This document shows positions 63,923-64,000 of a DNA stretch of 64,000 bases, piece by piece. Source of the DNA: Phenylobacterium sp. Lineage in GTDB: Bacteria > Pseudomonadota > Alphaproteobacteria > Caulobacterales > Caulobacteraceae. The stretch's first letter is position 1, and each line of letters opens with the position of its first letter. Location of the stretch: the NCBI GenBank assembly GCA_004799545.1, contig SSMU01000001.1, forward strand, positions 1-64,000, given 5' to 3'. The notes beneath the pieces were generated by a model, which saw nothing but the letters and a program-made list of their open reading frames with translations, ran no database searches and was not told the DNA's origin. The position numbers were made by a program, and so were the translations under genes.

Positions 63923-63962
63923 CGTAAGAAGAAAATAGAGACGCGCGGCGCTAAGCGCCGCC
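63923..63962 (-). terminator. Rho-independent-like terminator of the preceding leftward gene
   Basis: On the reverse strand an 8-bp stem (GCGGCGCT / AGCGCCGC) with a minimal loop is followed by CTCTATTTTCTTCTT. It ends the gene entering from the right edge, whose last codons may be the frame closing at the TGA at 63970 (…EERLVHEYD). It thus separates that gene from the protease operon, which must have its own promoter between about 63901 and 63925. Confidence 0.5.
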
Positions 63963-64000
63963 ACCACGCTCAATCGTACTCATGGACTAGCCTCTCTTCG

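Overview
This is a high-GC alphaproteobacterial chromosome segment, most likely from Caulobacteraceae (Caulobacter/Phenylobacterium type). That placement rests on the gene order lysA - small lipoprotein - argH - tlpA, frequent GTG/TTG starts with GGAG-type ribosome binding sites, ATGA/GTGA gene overlaps and overall composition. No rRNA, tRNA, insertion sequence or CRISPR array was recognised. The left end is the tail of a gene resembling a phage terminase small subunit.

Positions 0.5-25 kb are mainly housekeeping and metabolism. lysA, two small lipoproteins and argH run leftward, and tlpA starts back-to-back with argH. Between 4.15 and 8.58 kb the 3' end of tlpA occurs three times. Between the copies sit a membrane protein, a methyltransferase, a SnoaL-like protein, a TetR/quinone-oxidoreductase pair with matching operators, and remnants of two other genes: a patchwork insertion hot spot. 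Then follow an XRE regulator, nadE, an NADP-dependent oxidoreductase, an enoyl-CoA hydratase and a three-gene uracil-catabolism (URC type) operon. Next are an M13 peptidase, a cysteine hydrolase divergent from a LysR regulator, and a GH27 alpha-galactosidase with a sodium symporter.

Positions 26-41.5 kb hold a complete kdpFABCDE potassium system preceded by an extra 27-residue membrane peptide, and a solitary DUF4118-GAF protein that converges on kdpE. A Kai-type operon follows: ribbon-helix-helix protein, kaiC, kaiB, kaiB, hybrid histidine kinase, with the last four genes overlapping by 4 bp at each junction.

Positions 41.5-57.5 kb are catabolic. A leftward cluster of eight genes encodes an esterase, a DoxX protein, an IorAB-like molybdenum hydroxylase, a triheme cytochrome c, a GMC oxidoreductase, an ACMSD-like amidohydrolase and a SnoaL protein. 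A rightward block has two paralogous AraC regulators, a YcaC-like hydrolase, two SnoaL-like proteins and a periplasmic-binding-type protein with no signal peptide.

Positions 57.6-64 kb look acquired, and part of this stretch is visibly more AT-rich. They carry a polymorphic toxin with an HHSFPK nuclease-like C-terminus and a likely immunity gene. Beyond it lies the most interesting locus: a trypsin-fold protein with a ~200-residue Pro-Gly-Pro-Thr repeat tail, followed in the same direction by a Stf0-type sulfotransferase and two Fe(II)/2-oxoglutarate oxygenases of the prolyl-hydroxylase fold. This may be an unrecognised system that hydroxylates and possibly sulfates a collagen-like bacterial protein; the functional link is inference.
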